Part shown: positions 62,099 through 64,000 of the stretch, in pieces
Layout of the letters: each line of letters starts with the position of its first letter
Numbering within the stretch: position 1 is the stretch's first letter
NCBI RefSeq assembly: GCF_025947305.1
Contig: NZ_CP110009.1
Coordinates: forward strand, 1,240,001-1,304,000
Direction: 5' to 3'
Length of the DNA: 64,000 nucleotides
Source: Flavobacterium sp. N3904
GTDB lineage: Bacteria > Bacteroidota > Bacteroidia > Flavobacteriales > Flavobacteriaceae
Notes under the pieces: model-generated
The model's input: only the letters and a program-made list of their open reading frames with translations
What the model was told of the DNA's origin: nothing
The model's database searches: none
Made by a program: the position numbers and the translations under genes

Positions 62099-62995
62099 AT
62101 GGTCAATCTGGAATGGTATCGGACATTTAAATCTGTTTATAAAAACGGAAATTTTTCTTTGGCAGCCAAAGAATTATTTATAAGTCAACCAGCTGTAAGT
62201 CAGCAAATAGTGATGTTGGAGGCACATGTTGGTTACAAGCTTTTCAATCGAAAGTCCAAGGGGGTTGAACCGACAGAATATGCTAAGTTACTCAATAATT
62301 TAATCATTGATGCCTTAGATCGACTGGAAAATGTAGAAAACGGTTTTCGAGCCAAAGCTTTCAATGCCAATCGGTTATTGTCGGTCGGTATTTCCAGACA
62401 TTTGATGAGCGGTATCGGGAGCACTTTGGTTGCTAAATTTGATTTTATCGATTTTACATTCCATACTAATGATGCGTTGTTTGATTTGGTGAATTCCAAA
62501 AAACTTGATTTTGCTATTGTGACCAAGAAGTTCGACACTTTTGATACGATTCAGAAAAAGGTGGGCGATATCAAACAAGTCATTGTAGGTTCTACCAATA
62601 TTGATCTTTCTGATTTAAAATTAAATATAAAAATTAAAGATTATGTTGCTGTTGAAAACTGGTTAAACGATCAAAAATGGTACAGTCATGATGCCGGAAT
62701 TCCGCACATTAAATTATTTTGGCTGCATGTTTTTGCTAAAAAAAGACCCTCGATGGTGGCCAATTATATTATTCCTTCCGAATATGAAATGCTGGAAATC
62801 CTTAGCAAAAATACTGGAGTTGCAGTTACATGGAATATCAATGCAAAAAAATTGATTCAAGAAAATAAATTGCAATTGGTATGGAACAGCAAAGAAATGC
62901 CCAATACTGAAGTGTTTTTGTTGTCGGGCAAAAATGATAATTTGAGTTCCATTTTTCAGGATATTGAAACAGAAGTAAGGGCAGTTCTTGAATAA
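62099..62995 (+). CDS. LysR-family transcriptional regulator
   Basis: 298 residues. The N-terminal winged HTH is WYRTFKSVYKNGNFSLAAKELFISQPAVSQQIVMLEAHVGYKLFNR (about 5-50), followed by a linker helix and a periplasmic-binding-protein-like effector domain. The frame is open further upstream, but the HTH position and the promoter at 62072 fix the start at 62099. It is divergent from the DJ-1/PfpI gene. Its stop directly abuts that of nadD (convergent). Confidence 0.88.
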   Translation: MVNLEWYRTFKSVYKNGNFSLAAKELFISQPAVSQQIVMLEAHVGYKLFNRKSKGVEPTEYAKLLNNLIIDALDRLENVENGFRAKAFNANRLLSVGISRHLMSGIGSTLVAKFDFIDFTFHTNDALFDLVNSKKLDFAIVTKKFDTFDTIQKKVGDIKQVIVGSTNIDLSDLKLNIKIKDYVAVENWLNDQKWYSHDAGIPHIKLFWLHVFAKKRPSMVANYIIPSEYEMLEILSKNTGVAVTWNINAKKLIQENKLQLVWNSKEMPNTEVFLLSGKNDNLSSIFQDIETEVRAVLE

Positions 62996-63577
62996 CTACT
63001 TTTTGTAAAAGTTATTATGATCAATGTATTCCCAAACTTTGTGTGGTAGTAAGGGCTTAACATTTTTTCCTTTTTTGATTGTATTTCGAATGTTGGTCGA
63101 GGATATTTCTACAACTGGAGCATCAATCAAATGGATTTTGGGATGGTTTTTTAGTTCCAAATTATCTGTCTCTAGTGAAATCCTTGGATAGACATAAATA
63201 TCATGGTGCGCCAAAATCACTTCATAGTTTTTCCATTTGTGCAATGATTTCAAATTGTCTTCTCCCATGATTAATGAAAATTCATAATCTGGATATTTTT
63301 CCTGTAAATGAACTAGCGTATTTACCGTATAATTGGGCTGCGATAATTTGAACTCAATATCCGAAGGTTTTATTTTGGGAAAATCCTCAGTGGCGAGATA
63401 AACCATTTGCAAACGATGGTAATCGTCAAGTAAAGTACTTTTCTTTTTCAATGGATTGTGTGGCGTTACGACCATCCAGACCTGATCCAAATCGGCATGT
63501 TCCGCCATGTGATTGGCAATGATAAGATGCCCAACATGAATGGGATTAAACGTTCCGAAATAAAGTCCGATTTTCAT
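62996..63577 (-). CDS. nadD: Nicotinate-nucleotide adenylyltransferase
   Basis: 193 residues. The nucleotidyltransferase motif GTFNPIHVGH (8-17) and the C-terminal ISSTNIRNTI motif are intact, and length is typical. Converts nicotinate mononucleotide to deamido-NAD in NAD synthesis. It is followed on the same strand, with 108 bp between, by gmk upstream, an order common in Bacteroidetes. Confidence 0.94.
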   Translation of the reverse strand: MKIGLYFGTFNPIHVGHLIIANHMAEHADLDQVWMVVTPHNPLKKKSTLLDDYHRLQMVYLATEDFPKIKPSDIEFKLSQPNYTVNTLVHLQEKYPDYEFSLIMGEDNLKSLHKWKNYEVILAHHDIYVYPRISLETDNLELKNHPKIHLIDAPVVEISSTNIRNTIKKGKNVKPLLPHKVWEYIDHNNFYKK

Positions 63578-63593
63578 ATACTATTGTTTCGCG

Positions 63594-63665
63594 AAGGTTC
63601 ACAAAGAGTTTTGGAAGATTCACGAAGGATTTTATAAAATTTTTGTGAATCTCTTTTTTCTTTGC
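63594..63665. repeat. Intergenic repeat between gmk and nadD
   Basis: It contains AAGGTTCACAAAGA (63594-63607), identical to 9711-9724, and imperfect inverted units (AAGATTCACGAAGG, TTGTGAATCTC, TTTGCGAATCTT). It is probably another member of the dispersed family seen at 9703. Confidence 0.5.
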
Positions 63666-63685
63666 GAATCTTGACGTAATAATTA

Positions 63686-64000
63686 CTATTCTTTTACAAA
63701 ATCCTTTACCAATTGATAGGCTTCTTCTAGAGCTACAGGCAAATCGTAGTTTTTGATAATCACATCAAATTGAGGAGCGGTAGCGAGTTCTACAGAAGCT
63801 TTTGCGATTCGCATATTGATTTTGTCTTCGCTTTCGGTGGAGCGTTCTTTTAGTCTTCTTTTGAGTTCGTCTACGCTTGGTGGTTTTACAAAAACAGCCA
63901 AAGTTTCTTCAGGGAATTTATGTTTGATACGCAATCCGCCTGCAACGTCAATATCAAAAATGACATTTTTTCCTTTGGCCCAAATGCGTTCTACTTCACT
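63686..64000 (-). CDS. gmk: Guanylate kinase, C-terminal part (gene runs off the window)
   Basis: The reverse strand is open from the window end to the stop at 63686, about 104 residues. SEVERIWAKGKNVIFDIDVAGGLRIKH contains the DIDVxGG motif of guanylate kinase, followed by FVKPPSVDELKRRLKERSTESEDKINMRIAKA. The P-loop part lies outside the window. Converts GMP to GDP. Neighbour of nadD. Confidence 0.92.
   Translation of the reverse strand, partial: SEVERIWAKGKNVIFDIDVAGGLRIKHKFPEETLAVFVKPPSVDELKRRLKERSTESEDKINMRIAKASVELATAPQFDVIIKNYDLPVALEEAYQLVKDFVKE

Noticed and set aside
1..64000. tRNA, rRNA, CRISPR array or insertion sequence
   Set aside because: Reading both strands I saw no cloverleaf with the conserved TTC-type loop, no rRNA-like stretch, no regular spacer-repeat array and no transposase gene. 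A covariance search could still find a missed tRNA.

Overview
The window looks like chromosome of a low-GC member of the Bacteroidetes, most likely Flavobacterium or a close relative. This rests on four things: the protein content (a bat aerotolerance operon, DUF6515 and DUF4919-like proteins, MAQ/FAQ-type signal peptide ends, YraN), strong A/T codon bias, almost no Shine-Dalgarno sequences, and many TAnnTTTG promoter elements. No rRNA, tRNA or CRISPR array was recognised.

Left host region (1-32290). The window opens in the end of a zinc metallopeptidase, then a secreted DUF4919-like protein and an AraC regulator with a neighbouring SDR. Next come a FAD/Fe-S dehydrogenase split over two genes, an ACT-domain protein, YraN, an LD-carboxypeptidase, a secreted DNase-I-like nuclease, a class II cyclic-nucleotide phosphodiesterase, an ALDH7-type dehydrogenase and a large secreted arylsulfatase. 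A few envelope proteins, a metallophosphatase, an AlbA_2 protein and an aldo/keto reductase follow. Positions 21741-30995 hold a complete seven-gene MoxR/DUF58/BatA-E operon, followed by CvpA and a small conserved protein.

Integrated element (32291-57132, about 24.8 kb). A tyrosine-recombinase element has inserted into the first codons of pheS. A 28-bp direct repeat with one mismatch lies at both ends. The native pheS promoter and a 26-codon stub are stranded at the left end. At the right end the element rebuilds the pheS start and supplies a new leader. Paired CCCCAC motifs near both ends look like integrase arm sites. From left to right the cargo is: small unknown genes and a serine recombinase; an XRE regulator; two consecutive HEPN-domain proteins; two unknown coupled genes; and a leftward defence block. 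That block comprises a ComF-like phosphoribosyltransferase, a DprA-like protein, exonuclease VII small and large subunits, and Hachiman HamB and HamA, with an MmeI-like type IIL restriction-modification enzyme upstream. After it come two exported proteins, an ImmA/IrrE toxin-antitoxin-like pair, a minimal family-A DNA-polymerase-like protein, a micro-operon with an HTH protein, and the integrase. No conjugation genes and no phage structural genes are visible, so this is best called a non-conjugative integrative defence island.

Right host region (57105-64000). This holds pheS, a small conserved gene, gpsA, an iron-containing alcohol dehydrogenase, an exported DJ-1/PfpI protein with a divergent LysR regulator, nadD, and the 3' part of gmk, which runs off the window.

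The best candidate for an undescribed system is the leftward cluster 38864-45291: Hachiman HamAB directly followed by XseA/XseB and a DprA/PRTase pair. The HEPN pair and the minimal polymerase are the next most interesting.
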